Position numbers and translations under genes: made by a program | Assembly: GCF_028453695.1 (NCBI RefSeq) | Contig: NC_135773.1 | Location: 18,476,001-18,540,000 of the forward strand | From: Augochlora pura | Taxonomy: Eukaryota > Arthropoda > Insecta > Hymenoptera > Halictidae | DNA: 64,000 nucleotides | Reading direction: 5' to 3' | Notes under the pieces: generated by a model | Database searches by the model: none | What the model saw: only the letters and a program-made list of their open reading frames with translations | What the model was told of the DNA's origin: nothing | Shown: positions 23,729 through 35,665 of the stretch, piece after piece | Numbering within the stretch: the stretch's first letter is position 1 | Layout: each line of letters begins with the position of its first letter

Positions 23729-23903
23729 AGCTTGCCAGTTTGATGATCGAGCTACTATCATATTTTCTGCTATTATAAATAGAGAATAAATGAAAAATCC
23801 AACAAATCAATTATGTTTGAATCAATTATGGATTTAAATGAAATAGCAAACAACGATGAAAAAGATATAGAATATAAACAAATGAAGTTAGGTCCTCCAT
23901 TTC

Positions 23904-24647
23904 GGCAACAAGGCGTGAAAATTCGCTAGACCGACTTGTCATCGTTGTTGCGTTGTCATTGTTGCTTAAGTCGTAGGAAGTTGCTGTATGATATTACTAA
24001 CAAACTGTTGCTATTCTCGTTATTCAGCATTGTTATTACCATTTGCTATATTGCCACGAAGTTTCGTAGGATTTCCAAACTATAATCCCTACAATTGTAA
24101 TTTACTTAGAAAGAGACATCGTGTGCCATTCGATTGCAATGCATCCGGAATGTCTCGTTCTCTACTGTTTCCCGTGGTTCTTTACGGGCCGATCGGTGAG
24201 CGAACGGTCCTGGACGAACGAAACACGCGTAATTGAATCAGACTGTGCTGGGGTGGCGCGATTTAAATGCATCAGGCTTTCGAGAAGTTTCTTATTAACT
24301 GAAAGCGGCCGTGATCGGATTCGTCGAGCTCTTTGTATCCTGAATACTTGATGACGCAACCGGCAAACACTTCGTGTTAGGATCCTGTGGAACGATGGAG
24401 CCTGTGTGTGCACGCGTGTCAATCGATGCGCGTCAAGTGTGACGACTTCTAAAGGTCCGGCTCTCTATCTGCCTCGCCGACAAATTCATCGCTCGTGAGT
24501 CAATTATTTCCTAGCATCGACAGAGCTAGACAGATAATAGTTAATATTTTGACACTCGCTGGAAGAGAATGACATTCGGAAATTTTGGTTTTCACAACGA
24601 GCGAAGGTTCATTTTATTTATTTATTCGCGTGCACTGGTAAAGAAAT
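23904..24647. other. Unique sequence
   Basis: Mixed composition with no repeat ends or credible coding frame. Confidence 0.45.
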
Positions 24648-24734
24648 CTTTGTTACAAAAGACCAAATAAAAAGAAAGATATTTTATATGATAAGTAAAT
24701 ATTGTATATATTTATCTTGTCTTTTGTAACAAAG
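24648..24734. repeat. Perfect 16-bp inverted repeat forming a hairpin
   Basis: CTTTGTTACAAAAGAC (24648-24663) is perfectly complementary to GTCTTTTGTAACAAAG (24719-24734). The 55-base AT-rich spacer can pair partly (AAGATATTTTATA against TATATATTTATCTT). It could be a foldback element or a hairpin RNA precursor. Neither is shown. Confidence 0.7.
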
Positions 24735-25016
24735 TTTTTTTTTATATAATCGTTTAAAGGTTTCTTTTATGTAGAGAAATTCTCTTTAATTTTCTTTACA
24801 ATTGTAATTATTAAAACTATTTCGGTCGTAATAATTTACTGGGAGGAAATAATTTCTATTTACCGTGTGCCGACATCTACTTGGATGTCTACATATGTGT
24901 TCCTTTCTCATTTATATTTATTTCTTGTTTAATATATGGGACGTGCCGATTAGGTACATAATTGCGTTGTACAATTAGACTAGTGTGACTATCATAGTGT
25001 GATTGCTATTATTAAA
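24735..25016. other. AT-rich spacer
   Basis: Nothing is recognised. Confidence 0.4.
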
Positions 25017-25230
25017 TTAGACCTAGCGGAAAGTTATGTTCGATGACGTTATTTTAAGTTCACATTCTTGATACATTCTTCGAAAATGATATTTAGAAAT
25101 TGCAATCACGCTGGCAAGAGGGTACCAGTAAAGACGGAAACTATACACTACAATAAACATTATTAAATGCATATAAAATGTATTATTGTCTTTCATATCA
25201 AGAACGGATTGAACTTTCCGGTAGACCAAA
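25017..25230 (+). mobile_element. Mariner-like MITE, copy 2
   Basis: The left end is TTAGACCTAGCGGAAAGTTA and the right end TTGAACTTTCCGGTAGACC. Interior blocks TTGCAATCACGCTGGCA and CAATAAACATTATTAAATGC match the copy at 31250. It is followed after 2 bp by a TTAA MITE. Confidence 0.75.
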
Positions 25231-25232
25231 TA

Positions 25233-25480
25233 TTAACCCCTTGTCGTACCATTCTCTTTACAAGCACTATGACTAGAATTTTTTCGATCGCATTAATTTC
25301 ATAGAAGAAAAGGGAATTTTATAGTTATTTCGTACTTATATCTACTTGAATGTTTAAATATTCGCGACAAGAGAATCAAATTTGATGACTTAAAGGAACG
25401 AAGAAACATTCATACCTAGCAACTTATTACTAGAAATCTCCGCCACGAGTCTGACTCGTTAAAGTACGGCAAGGGGTTAA
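25233..25480. mobile_element. TTAA-type MITE, family C, copy 2
   Basis: The left end is TTAACCCCTTGTCGTACCAT and the right end AGTACGGCAAGGGGTTAA, with TTAA at both borders. A 15-bp palindrome ACGAGTCTGACTCGT lies at 25445-25459, just inside the right end. Length is 248 bp. Confidence 0.88.
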
Positions 25481-27629
25481 GGAGTCGATCATGTTTACCT
25501 ATATACATAGTACACTTGTTAAAAACAGATAGTTAAGAAGAATATATGTGCAGTTTGGTATATGTTACTAGACCATATATTCTATAAAATTGCTGTATTT
25601 AAATAAGACATAAAGAAAATTAAACGGATACAGTATAATTCCAGTAACTTGCACAGTGTTCCCATGAACATCCTTATATTTCAAGGGCTAGCTAGTTAAC
25701 AGGCAACATTTGTGATCTACGTGACAAGTCCGACCCGTAATTAGACGCTGAGAGCTTAAATCTTGATCTGCCCGATCGCTCCTCGCAGATTACAGATGTC
25801 CATATACGTATAGATTCCACGTTACTCAATTGACCGATTACCGAATCGTTTCCGTGATCGTGATGAACGACGGGCCGGATCTCATTGGTCGAGCATCTTT
25901 GAATTGATATCAAGTAGAACCAAGGAACCTATCTAAGTAGAACCACACGAGAGAAAGACCGACTTCTGATGTCGCGGAACCTCGTCGTCGATTAAAGAAA
26001 TATTTAAATCGTTTCGACAAGACTTATCAAGCTTGTCGCTTCGTGATAACTGGTAGCGCGCCACACAGTACAGTACTTATACATGTATATGCATCCGGAA
26101 CAAAAGTCGTAACTTTTAAACTAATCAATTTTCGACCAAAGTGCCTTAATAATTTGTCGATGAAAATATAGATATGCATCGATATTGGTATTTATAGTAT
26201 ATACCAAGCATAAGAAATTTGTTTGACTGATAATTATTAATGTTATCGCAGTAGTTTGTATTCATCTAATCTTATCTGCAATTATGTAATATCGAAAAAT
26301 TTGTAATTTATACAATAACTCTCCTCAAATTTTACGTTCCTTTAAATGAATATCAGCGTACCAAGCTGTTGACCGGTTATGGCTATATATTTTCTTTAAA
26401 CAACTTTGAAGACCGCAACTTTTTGCAAAATAAATGTTTACAGTATATAGTATATATAATATACAGTATATTCTAAGCATTTTTCTTTTAAATTTTATTT
26501 AAAGTGTAGTAAAATGAATCGAACTTGATTACTTAATTTCGTATTAATTATTATATTCCATATAAGCATTACAAAGTTTCTGTAGATTAATTATAATCAT
26601 ACAACCGTTAACAATCATTTTCTATAAAGATTACATTGCAAAATTGTCTATTGCTATTTGCAAAATTGTCTATTGTATATTGCTAAACATGCTATTTGAT
26701 CCTTCCAATAATCTCCCGGAGTACTCACTTGAAATTAATCTCCTGCTCAATTTTTTAAACATTCTGTTACTAAATATCATTCTTTGGACGTTTCAACGCA
26801 TCCCAAGCATAGTTTAAAGTAGATCCGAAGTCGTGCCCTTTTTTGAATTTTATCCATTGACGGGCGCGCTGCGCGCCGGAGAGAAAACGGCCAGCAAAAA
26901 GATTACAAGCTCGACGGTCCGGCCAGTAAGCCACTCTTAATTCTGCCATTTACCGCAGCTTTGTTTGTAACGAACGCGAGAAGGCGGTTCTCCTAACAAC
27001 CGGAGCGAGGATAAAGAACGCTCCGCGCCGGGAAAAGTTTGCGCGCTTACTCGGCCGCGGCAGCCTCGTAAACCGTTTCGCGGAGAACGGTCCAATGGAT
27101 TTCCCCCCCTCCTAATCCTTAATTGCCAACATTCGTCGAGGACATTCAACGTTATGGTAATAACAGCCTCGAACGACGTAGCCGCTGCCCGCGAACATTC
27201 ATAAAGGATCATAATAAAGGACAAAGAACGAGCTTGTTGCTACATTCGTCGAATCGGCCGTTTTAATTCCGACTTCCTCCGTCGTTGCTCCTTTTACCGT
27301 AACACGGACAAAATATGCGCGAACGAACTTATTCCGTCAAAGACGCTCGTCTTAACTCTTTCGCGCAATAAGAGACTAAGTAATTCAATTGCATTAATTA
27401 TGAATTAATAATAGGTAACGAAAGGTTGAAAAAGGCCATTTGGAGGTTTTAGACAGAAGTACATTATTTTCATGTCTTCTTAGTTACTCACATAAATAAG
27501 AAATTACAAATTAAATTAGTATTTCGTTTGGAAATAATAATCAAATGTTTTATATCATTACATAAACATTTAATTAGAACACATAAAAATCTACCTGACT
27601 ACTTCAATCTTCTGGGCTGTCAAGAACTG
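25481..27629. other. Unique sequence, AT-rich with a GC-rich island 26810-27350
   Basis: TATAGTATATATAATATACAG near 26445 is an AT palindrome. TTGCAAAATTGTCTATTG is duplicated in tandem near 26636-26677. No gene is recognised. Confidence 0.5.
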
Positions 27630-27630
27630 T

Positions 27631-27717
27631 ATTTCGATTACATTGCAATTCAATTACATCGTAATTCAATTACATTGTAAATCAATGACATTGTAATTTG
27701 ATTACATCGTATTTCAA
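27631..27717. repeat. 16-bp tandem repeat ATTCAATTACATTGTA
   Basis: Five units of 16-17 bp. Each contains TACA(T)TGTA-like dyad symmetry, so the array is a string of small palindromes. Confidence 0.85.
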
Positions 27718-28425
27718 CTCTTGATTAAAACAACTAGAAATCGATTGAACTTAGGGGTTTGAACTATGAAATCGATTTACAATGCAATTAAATTAGCAGA
27801 ACTCCGTCTACCATAGCAGTTGTCCTTAAAATGGGACCGACGAACGATTAAATACGGGTTTAACTCTCTGTACGCGCATTTTCATTCGAATCGTTGTTCC
27901 ATCCGGACGGTTCCGAGGCATTCTGGGTGTGGTGTCGGCCAAATGGCACGCGGATTATTTTTCCGTAAGATCGACCGTCGGACGTCGGATTCACTTTGTC
28001 ACGGTGCCAGGCGAGCGCTGCCCGACCCTTGACTGTTCACCGTCTGGATGTTTGCTGCAGGATCCGTGAAAAATTGCGTCCTTCCAGATCCATTTGATGC
28101 TGGAACGCAAAGGACGATTGACGTCGGATCGCCAATTGGCCGTCGACCGGGGTTGCCCTCCGCGTTTCGGTCCGCGATAGCGCACACCTTATCCCCTGAA
28201 CAGTCTGTCCGGTTTCAGCTCTTGCGGGAATAAGGATCATCGGCTGGACGAGAAATCATTGACGTCAGACGGGATTCGTGAGAAAGAATTCCGTGAGCAT
28301 CTAGTCGAGTGACGTAAGGTTCCACTCGTCTTATCGGTGCACTAGTCCGGAAATTCGCATTCCGTGACTTAAATTATTTTAACGTCGCGACACCAGGTAG
28401 AATATCATCTAGTCGGAAACATTTA
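27718..28425. other. GC-rich unique sequence
   Basis: Overlapping open frames of 60-70 codons on both strands at 27820-28240 have no domain. No gene is called. Confidence 0.5.
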
Positions 28426-28673
28426 CTAACCCTTCGCACTCGAAGCCATTTTAACTGTAATTCTAAAATAACCTTTTTGACATACAGCATTTCCATTTTA
28501 CATGACAAAGTGTATTCTATGTATATAAAATTGAATCTTGTAACTCATGTAACAACAGTTGTGCTTTTAATAACATTTAAAATCTAATTTTTCATAATAT
28601 AAAAATTATTTTGAAACATGCTGTAACAATTTTAGTGGTGTCTCGGAGTCACCAGTCGAGTGCAAAGGGTTAA
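28426..28673 (+). mobile_element. TTAA-type MITE, family B, copy 2
   Basis: The left end is CTAACCCTTCGCACTCGAAG and the right end GTCGAGTGCAAAGGGTTAA. It aligns along its whole length with the copy at 56057 (for example ATTTTTCATAATATAAAAAT, then CTGTAACAATTTTAGTGGTG). Length is 248 bp and it is non-coding. Confidence 0.88.
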
Positions 28674-30871
28674 CCCTCTGTCTGCAGTTACTAGGTAATT
28701 TTGACCAGCTGTGTATAAATTTCTCGTGAAGTTAACCAATTTTTATCAATTCAATTTAATAAATGGTTATATAGCGAAAACATCGGAAAAACTAAGAAGT
28801 CAACATAAAATATCTTAAGAAATATGTTGAGAAAATACCTATAAGATTCATGAAGAAAACAGAATCGTCATAAACATAGCAAATTGTATAAATCCATCGT
28901 GTGACGATTAATATTTCAAAATTCACGGTGACCAATATTTTTAAAAAGAAATCTTCCATATCTTTATATTCTAATTTATAGAAACGTGAATACTGAGGTT
29001 ACCGAATTGGGAAAATTTTGTTGCCAGATAAACAAAATTGATTTTACAAAATTGATCAACAAAAGTTGATTGTTCAATTTAAAACGTCCAAATCAACTGT
29101 AGAAATCAGTAAAAATGTCGAGCAATCTTGCGACTAACCAGATGCTCCATTACCCCAGCATTTAACTACCCCGAGTGGTCCGGATAATCGAGGTTCCACC
29201 GTACCTCGGATTTATCAAGGCCTGAAACAGGATGGAAAATTCCGGGAATATATTTGGCGGCGGGAGAACGAAAAATTGCTGTTTTATTTAACGGAATACG
29301 TGAACGTCATTCCTGAGATATTACGGCGGAGGCTCCCGGGCCGGTGTCTATCATACACGTTCCGATACGTGGATAGATATCCAGTGGATTCGTTGCGGTT
29401 TAAGAGTCTTGACACTTCGGGGACTTCCTGTCCTGAAATTTACGGAGTGAAGCCTGCGACCGACGTGTTCCCGCAGATGGTAAGATATCGTGACTGAAAA
29501 TCGATAGCCGCGTATCGGCGGAAACGTCAGCTCGCGTAACGCAACGTTAAACGCCGATAGCCTATCTCTTCGTTTTCGACAGAAATTACGAATTCGAAGG
29601 AACCGGTTGCCGCGCGACGTTTCGTTGCGCCGTTGCTGCGCGCGGTAGCATCTCCTATCAAAATTCTTCGTATCGGGAGACAGACGAGCAGCGCTAACAA
29701 AGTCACCGACTAGTTTCGCGTCGCTCCGGCTTTCATAGCACCGCTTCGGCCTTATCGGCCTCGCCGTAATATTTTCAAGGCGTTCGGCGTCCGAGTGCGC
29801 ATTCGACTCGTTCATTTTTCGCAGGAAATCGAATCCGGCGACCGATCTCGGCTCTCGTTCAGCCGTGGGAATCGACGCGGAGGCGACCGTTCGCGAACGG
29901 CGCGGCGGAGAACAAAATTTCATCGGCATTGATTTACACGGTTACGAACTCTAATGCACAGGAACGGTCGCATAATGCCTTTCCCCCGTGGCTCCGTTAC
30001 GCGAAGGGCTGACGTCGTAAAAACGAAATCATGACGGACATAAAGCTGCGGGCATAAAACACCGAATCGATCGTGATCAGGGCCACTTCGAAACAGAATT
30101 ACTGCGGTCGGAACGCCGCTTCGCCGCGATGAAACCTCGAGTGCGAGCCGCCGCGCATGCATACAACGCTTTTCACCCTCGGCGCGATGCTTGCGGCTTT
30201 CTCGCCTGTTTATTTACAGTGCCGAACGGAAACGGTAGCGCGAGCTGGTTGGATTTTATCGGGGATGACTTGGATCATTCACGCGACTTTTCAAAGCAAT
30301 CGAATATTAACATGTTGATTGTCACGCTGGTTATACAGTAACCTTTTTAGTTTATATTAATTGAATCATTTGTTGAAATTCTGAATAAGCAATTCAATTA
30401 AAAATTGAAAGAAATACAGTGTTGATAAGAATAATATTGGAATATTACGTATCACCAACAATTCGATATTTGTACATGGGCAAAAACAAATCAATGTTCT
30501 TAAAAGCGATGGAAATTAACCTCGTATAAGTGCTTGGCATTGTGAGGCACAAGCATAACAGTTTCGAATTACGAGAGACCCGAGTTTTCTTTTCAGGGTT
30601 CCAGAAAAGCCACGGTCAGTCGCTGAAAAGCATCTGCACAGAAAAGAGCTTCCTCACGCGCCGTAGAATAAAGTTTCTTTTATTTAAAACTATACCTTAG
30701 TTTAAATGTATTTAAACACCCATTTCCAATAAATAAGATTTTATTTTATTATATTATTTAATATTTAGTATTATGTTCAGTATCATATTTAATATTACAT
30801 GCTAAGGATAATGAAAATGATATTGTTACCTCCAGAATGCACCATATAAATTACGCGTGACAGTCAACGCA
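28674..30871. other. Unique sequence, AT-rich then GC-rich island 29130-30270
   Basis: A 192-codon minus-strand frame (29351-29929) is Arg/Ser-rich, has no domain, and overlaps other frames. I do not accept it as a gene. No repeat ends are seen. Confidence 0.5.
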
Positions 30872-31051
30872 TTAACCATTTTCAGTCGTTAACTCTAATG
30901 GATTTCATATGCATGATATTAAATTTTGTGACGCGTGCAGCAACTACGTAACTTTTTAAATATAAATTTCATGATACTAAACTGATTTTGAATTGCAATA
31001 TGACAATTTGTAGAGATCCCTTAGAGTCACCACTCGACTGCAATGGGTTAA
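30872..31051 (+). mobile_element. TTAA-type MITE, family B, copy 3 (shortened)
   Basis: The right end (GAGTCACCACTCGACTGCAA then TGGGTTAA) matches family B. The left end TTAACCATTTTCAGTCGTTA is diverged. At 180 bp it lacks about 70 bp of interior relative to the other copies, so it is an internally deleted derivative. Confidence 0.65.
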
Positions 31052-31249
31052 TAATTATAAAGCTTGATCCTCTTAGGAGAACTTCATAGAACACTTTATG
31101 GTCGATTCAACTCTTTTTCCTGTTAACCGGGGAATTAACTTTTGCTCAACTCGTTTCACAGTGAGGTCTCTTTTCTTTCGCACTGGGATGTCACATTAGC
31201 ATATTTAAAATAATTAAGGAACTCGCTTTTCGCTTGTTGATTATTAATT

Positions 31250-31446
31250 TTTATGTTCAATGATGTAATTTTAAGTTCACATTCTTGAAACATTCTTCAA
31301 AAATGATATTTACAAATTGCAATCACGCTGGCGGAAGGCATAAGTAAAGACAGAAACTGTACAGTACAATAAACATGACTAAATACATATAACATTTATT
31401 ATTTTCTTTCGTATCAAGAACAGACAGAACTTTCCGGCAGTCCTAA
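31250..31446 (+). mobile_element. Mariner-like MITE, copy 3 (left end lost)
   Basis: TTATGTTCAATGATG at the left and GACAGAACTTTCCGGCAGTC at the right match copies 1 and 2. The outermost left bases are replaced by AT-rich sequence. A 26-bp satellite starts 14 bp to its right. Confidence 0.7.
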
Positions 31447-31459
31447 TATAAATCACATA

Positions 31460-31575
31460 ATTCCAAAGTACAAAGAATTAATTAATTTCCAAAGTACAAA
31501 GAATTAATTAATTTCCAAAGTACAAAGAAATAATTAATTTCCAAAGTACAAAGAATTAATTAATTTCCAATGTAA
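31460..31575. repeat. 26-bp tandem repeat
   Basis: About four and a half near-identical units begin TTCCAAAGTACAAAG and continue AATTAATTAA. High identity between units points to recent expansion. Confidence 0.92.
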
Positions 31576-31964
31576 AAACTGAGAAAATTATTTCGCAGTA
31601 CTATATTTCCTGGAATATATGACGAAATATTTCCCAGTGAAGCGGTTAAATTATGCCTTCATCAATGTCAATAATTTTAAAGACTTTATCGAGCTTTCAA
31701 TTTCATTAGTACATATTCAATATAATCTAATTGTATATTTTGTATCATTGTCAAATACCTCATATTTGGTTTCAAGAATCTTCTTCTACATTTTTACAAG
31801 TTTCTAAGTTGTACTTGCGGATATGAGATTCAGGATGTAAACTACATACTATGGCAATGCTCTTTACTAGAAAATCAAAGATTAAAACTAAAAGACAAAT
31901 TACGAAAACAAGGCTTTCCTCTTCCACTGTCGACCAATGTTATCCTTTATATACCTACGGCAAC
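31576..31964. other. AT-rich spacer
   Basis: No repeat or gene is recognised. Confidence 0.4.
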
Positions 31965-31966
31965 TA

Positions 31967-32640
31967 CAGTCAGTCCCATAAGTATTCGTACCCTCATTGC
32001 TTATAAGAGGTTGACATCAAGGGACGCATGTAAGATTTTGCAATAAACTTTTTATTATGAATGAACACATGTATAAAGTTTATTTATACCAATTATAATG
32101 AAAATATATTGCCTATATATTGCCTCTATCACGCTTTGCATTGATTCGAATGATTCAAAATCGCGTTCTATTTTTGCTAATTGTAGTTGTGAACTGAATT
32201 TGTTAACGAATTTATTGAACGACGTCAATCTGGCCTTTATTGAACCACGCTTTCTGACTAATTCGCTTTCGGTATTTACGTTGCCGTCGTATGCCATGAT
32301 TACGTTCAATAAATCTCGGAGGACGGAGAAAATAAAGGAGAACTAGTGTTAAGGAGTAGTGAATTTAACAGTGTTACTTACATTTGCTGTTTTCACCAGT
32401 GGCGTCCGTTTTACGGTGATATTGGATGCTGTCCTCGATGACGATGATGCGATGAATGCTCTCTAAACCCTGAATGCTGTCGTCGACGGACCCGATGCGT
32501 TTTCCTCAGCAACCATGGCCACGTCGCCCGACGAATGTTGTATGTAGGTGTGATGCTGCAGAGGTAGAGCTCCGCATCCCTTGATTTCAACAGATTTCTC
32601 TTATAAGCAATGAGGATACGAATACTTATGGGACTGACTG
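31967..32640. mobile_element. Tc1-like non-autonomous transposon with 43-bp TIRs
   Basis: The left end begins CAGTCAGTCCCATAAGTATT and continues CGTACCCTCATTGCTTATAAG. The right end is its reverse complement over 43 bp with one mismatch. TA flanks both sides (31965-31966 and 32641-32642). Long near-identical TIRs mark a fairly young insertion. Instead of a DDE transposase, the 674-bp body carries sequence resembling a retroelement gag on the minus strand and a possible intron. Confidence 0.85.
32055..32309 (-). pseudogene. BEL/Pao gag-like N-terminal fragment captured in a Tc1-like element
   Basis: The 84-residue frame contains ELVRKRGSIKARLTSFNKFV, then hydrophilic spacer, then KIERDFESFESMQSVIEAIY. 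The pattern of a basic KRG-IKA-LT-F stretch followed by a helix with F..F...Q..IE is what I know from the N-terminus of BEL/Pao-type gag polyproteins. After about residue 67 it turns into hydrophobic nonsense (IFIIIGINKL), which suggests the homologous part ends there. It is far too short to act as a gag. Upstream on the same strand, GTAAGT at 32391-32386 and a pyrimidine-rich stretch ending in AG near 32316 could bound a small intron. Domain assignment is from memory of the family, without a search. Confidence 0.5.
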
Positions 32641-32665
32641 TATATGCAATAGCGTTTACTCCTTC

Positions 32666-32833
32666 CTAACACATTCGCATCGGGAAACGAAAGTTCTAGT
32701 TTTAAAAAGAAAAACTTTGTCGTCGGGAAACGAGAATTCTCGTTTACCTATATGTTGAAATATCCTTACATTGCTAAAATGCCCCGATTTATATGAAAAT
32801 TTATGGAAAAGTAGCCCGATGCGAATGTGTTAA
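32666..32833. mobile_element. TTAA-type MITE, short, GCATCGGG ends
   Basis: The left end is CTAACACATTCGCATCGGG and the right end is its reverse complement ending TTAA (19 bp, one mismatch at the border). GGGAAACGA is duplicated inside the left half (32681 and 32721 region). Length is 168 bp. It lies 25 bp right of the Tc1-like element. Confidence 0.8.
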
Positions 32834-33461
32834 AAGAATGTAACCTATTGTTATAAGAAAACCATTGTAAAACACGTCGCACAATAATTTCCTCTTGGAA
32901 GTTGCAACTGTGTTAATAATAAAAAAAATAATAAATAAACATGCGTGCACGTGGAAAAGAAGAGAATACAGTCGTCGAGACCGAGGACGCATTCGAGTGG
33001 GTTTAGGAAGCATTAGCCGACCGGCAAGACGTCCGAGAGCCCGGATATGCAAAGTTTTAAAGCGTACGCGTGCTCCCGGAATCGCAATCTTTTCCGCACA
33101 CGATTTCGAAATTTTTCCGCGGAAAATCTCGGTTCCGTCCGATCGTTCCGTGGCCTAATCTAAAACACTCGAGGAATTTTCAAACAGCTCCGAGACCGGA
33201 TTCGACTTTACGCGCGATACCCCCTGAATACCGTGACACACTCGATACACAATTCTGCAAAATAACTCGAACACGGTATTATTGCAACGAATATCAAACC
33301 GGGCTCATCGACGATACTGGGAGAAATATTTCGAGTGAAAATCATTTACTAACAACGAGAAGCCCCCAGGTGCGATACTCACTGTTCGGTGAGATTTTTC
33401 ACAGTGATGGAACTCGCGTTTTTAGTGATACCGAATGTAATATAGCTTTTGATATTTAATA
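32834..33461. other. Unique sequence, GC-rich 32940-33420
   Basis: Open frames of 83-129 codons overlap on both strands and lack domains. No gene is called. Confidence 0.45.
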
Positions 33462-33801
33462 TTAACACTTAAACGACCGCTCAGAAGATTTCTCGTGTTT
33501 CAGTGCATAAAGGAATTTGCAATAAAAAATATCATACCCTGCGAAATTACTAAAGTTATTTTAAAAACTACTTTTATAATATTTGTTGTAATATATTATT
33601 AGATATAATGTTAATATATATGTGGATTTTTAATATCATATATCCATATTTAAATATGTATTCAATATATTATATTATACATTATATATAATATATTATA
33701 TATAATACATATTTATATATACGTATATTTATTTTTCCAATAGAGAAAATCGACGGTTTAGAGTAAGTCTACGGGGAATAATATGCGGTCACTTAAGTTA
33801 T
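33462..33801 (+). mobile_element. TTAA-type MITE, family H, copy 1, expanded by AT repeats
   Basis: The left end is TTAACACTTAAACGACCGC and the right end GCGGTCACTTAAGTTAT. The internal block TTATTTTAAAAACTACTTTT and the right block GAGAAAATC..AAGTCTACGGG recur at 46671. It is about 110 bp longer than that copy because of an AT-only palindromic tract at 33600-33725. Confidence 0.7.
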
Positions 33802-34689
33802 TAGTATTGTTATCGTGCCAGGTGAATACAACTTTGTTTTTATACCTCCCCCTCTTATTGGCTACGGTAGTGGATCACCCAGTAAGGGGAGATGTAAACA
33901 GAAAGGTGTCTTCTCGCGTGAGAACAATAACAAAGCCAGAATGATCGGCTGAATTTCGGACCATGGTGTCGTGGAACGGGGAACGGTGACGGGAATATCA
34001 AGGTTATGTCAAAGTTATGTTCACGAGTGGCGGAGTGAGGGACAAGAACCTGGAAAGACTTACTCCCATTCCCAATGATCCCTCTCTACTATTCACTTGT
34101 GAGCACTTTTTTAACATGCTTGAACGCGACATGGCATTTGAGACGAAACTGATAATTTTTAAACTAATTGACCTCTGACTTATGTACCTTAATTTTTTAA
34201 AGGAAATTCAAGGGTGAATCGATTGGTACACAAATAATATACAGTTATATTCAAAGAATTGCAATTATTTTGTTTTTTTTTCAATAAAACAATCTTTTAT
34301 CAATTTAATATTGTAATTTATTAGAAACTGTGTACTAATTAATTTGTATTCGAAATATTTTTATTAAGAATTACAGGGTGCCGATGAGTTAATTATATAC
34401 AGACACGTAGATCTATATTTATGTAGATACGTCATCTAAATATCTGTTATGTAATATAAATAATATATACAATATAATGCACACCGGTATGTCTTTCTGA
34501 CTTTGTTATTAACAATTTTAACATTAAGTATCTCAAGAACTATAAATCGTCTGCATTGAAAATCGGGTATCGTTAGATTTAGTTTTACGAGCCCTACCAC
34601 TGTGCAAAATCTAATGAAAAGGTGAGTGTCGCACCTGGAGATCACTCCTTGTAAGATCGACCGAATTTTACTGAGAAATCAGCTTGAAT
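33802..34689. other. Unique sequence, mixed then AT-rich
   Basis: No gene or transposon terminus is recognised. Confidence 0.45.
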
Positions 34690-34800
34690 GCAATATAGTA
34701 AATTCTCCCTAAATGTCCTTCAGTTTGTGAGCAAAAATGGAAAATTTGAAAACGCGAGATAACTATAGATGAGGCAAGTATAAAAACGAGTCGCGAGGCT
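34690..34800. repeat. Dispersed repeat I, copy 1
   Basis: TAGTAAATTCTCCCTAAATG, TTCAGTTTGTGAGCAAAAATGG and ACGAGTCGCGAGGCTTGAG parallel a stretch at 51253-51360, where the order is the same but one block is on the complementary sense. Ends are undefined. Confidence 0.55.
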
Positions 34801-35664
34801 TGAGTAACAGTATCTCCTCTTCCGAAATTGCAAATTGTTATTTACAATCTGCCAGACAATTGTAGAGAATTTGTCTAATTAGCAATATTTACTGTATCAG
34901 ATCCAGCAATGCCGATTATGTCCTGCAATTTTCTGCACAGGTGCGTCAAAACAGGAGCACCGCGTTCGCGGACAATTTCTCGCGCACGTCTCGGATCGGC
35001 AATTTCATCTAAAATGCAACTAACGGTATGTTTGCCAGAATTACCATCAATCTACATAGGGCTGGTTGTTCGACCGGCGAGCAAGAGGCAATCGCAGACG
35101 ATTCCCCGTGTCCCGGTCCCGTTCCGAGTCGTCACTCGATCCGAGCTCGAGTTTCGAGTTTCGAGTTTCGAGTTTCGTGTTGTAGTCGGGAGCGGGCCAC
35201 AGCGCGCGGCGTCTACCGGACCCGGGCTCGGAGGATTTAGACGCGCCTTTGTATATCGACCAGGAATACATCGTTATGTCGGACGGAGTTTACAGTAGGG
35301 CCGCGTACGTGAGCTGGGTGAAATCAGCGGCTTGATGTCGCCGGAATTTCAGATTCGCCGGCGCGAGGCGAGGCGAGGCGAGACGTTGTCTTCGGGCCGA
35401 GTCGAATCGCGTCCGCCACCGTCAACCCTCTGGATAACAACCTTCCGGGAAGGATGCGCTTAAACGCGTTATAAATACTTGTCTCCTCCTGTGATTCATG
35501 AATCCTTTCTTCGCCGTGCTGCTCCCCGGAGACGGACCTGCTCGCTCGTAGAATTTTAGCTCGGACGATAGCTGTGTCCCGCATTCCGGAAAATGGTTGC
35601 GTTTCTTCTTCGTAAAAAACTTCGCTTCGCTCTTATGCCGTGGCTCCGACATTATTACGGTTGT
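34801..35664. other. Unique sequence with short GC-rich tandem repeats
   Basis: A (GAGTTTC)4 heptamer run lies at about 35147-35178 and a (GGCGA)4 run at 35363-35382. The overlapping open frames of up to 129 codons are explained by these runs and GC content. Confidence 0.55.
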
Positions 35665-35665
35665 A

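Larger units (their letters stand above)
23148..23903 (+). repeat. Dispersed repeat R1, copy 1 (inverted partner at 62703-63696)
   Basis: The order is AATAATTAC..ATCAA, CCCCTTTTATAATATGACGATG, ATTGTATTCCA, GTAACGATATCATAATA, an AT-only palindromic tract (23290-23345), a mariner-like MITE (23348-23586), a coding fragment, and AGGTCCTCCATTT at 23891-23903. The same blocks run in the same order on the minus strand at the far end of the window. This copy lacks the TTAA MITE that interrupts the other. Confidence 0.8.

Noticed and set aside
29351..29929. 192-codon minus-strand open frame
   Set aside because: Arg/Ser-rich, no domain or signal, overlaps other frames in CpG-rich sequence where stops are rare, and no splice or promoter context.
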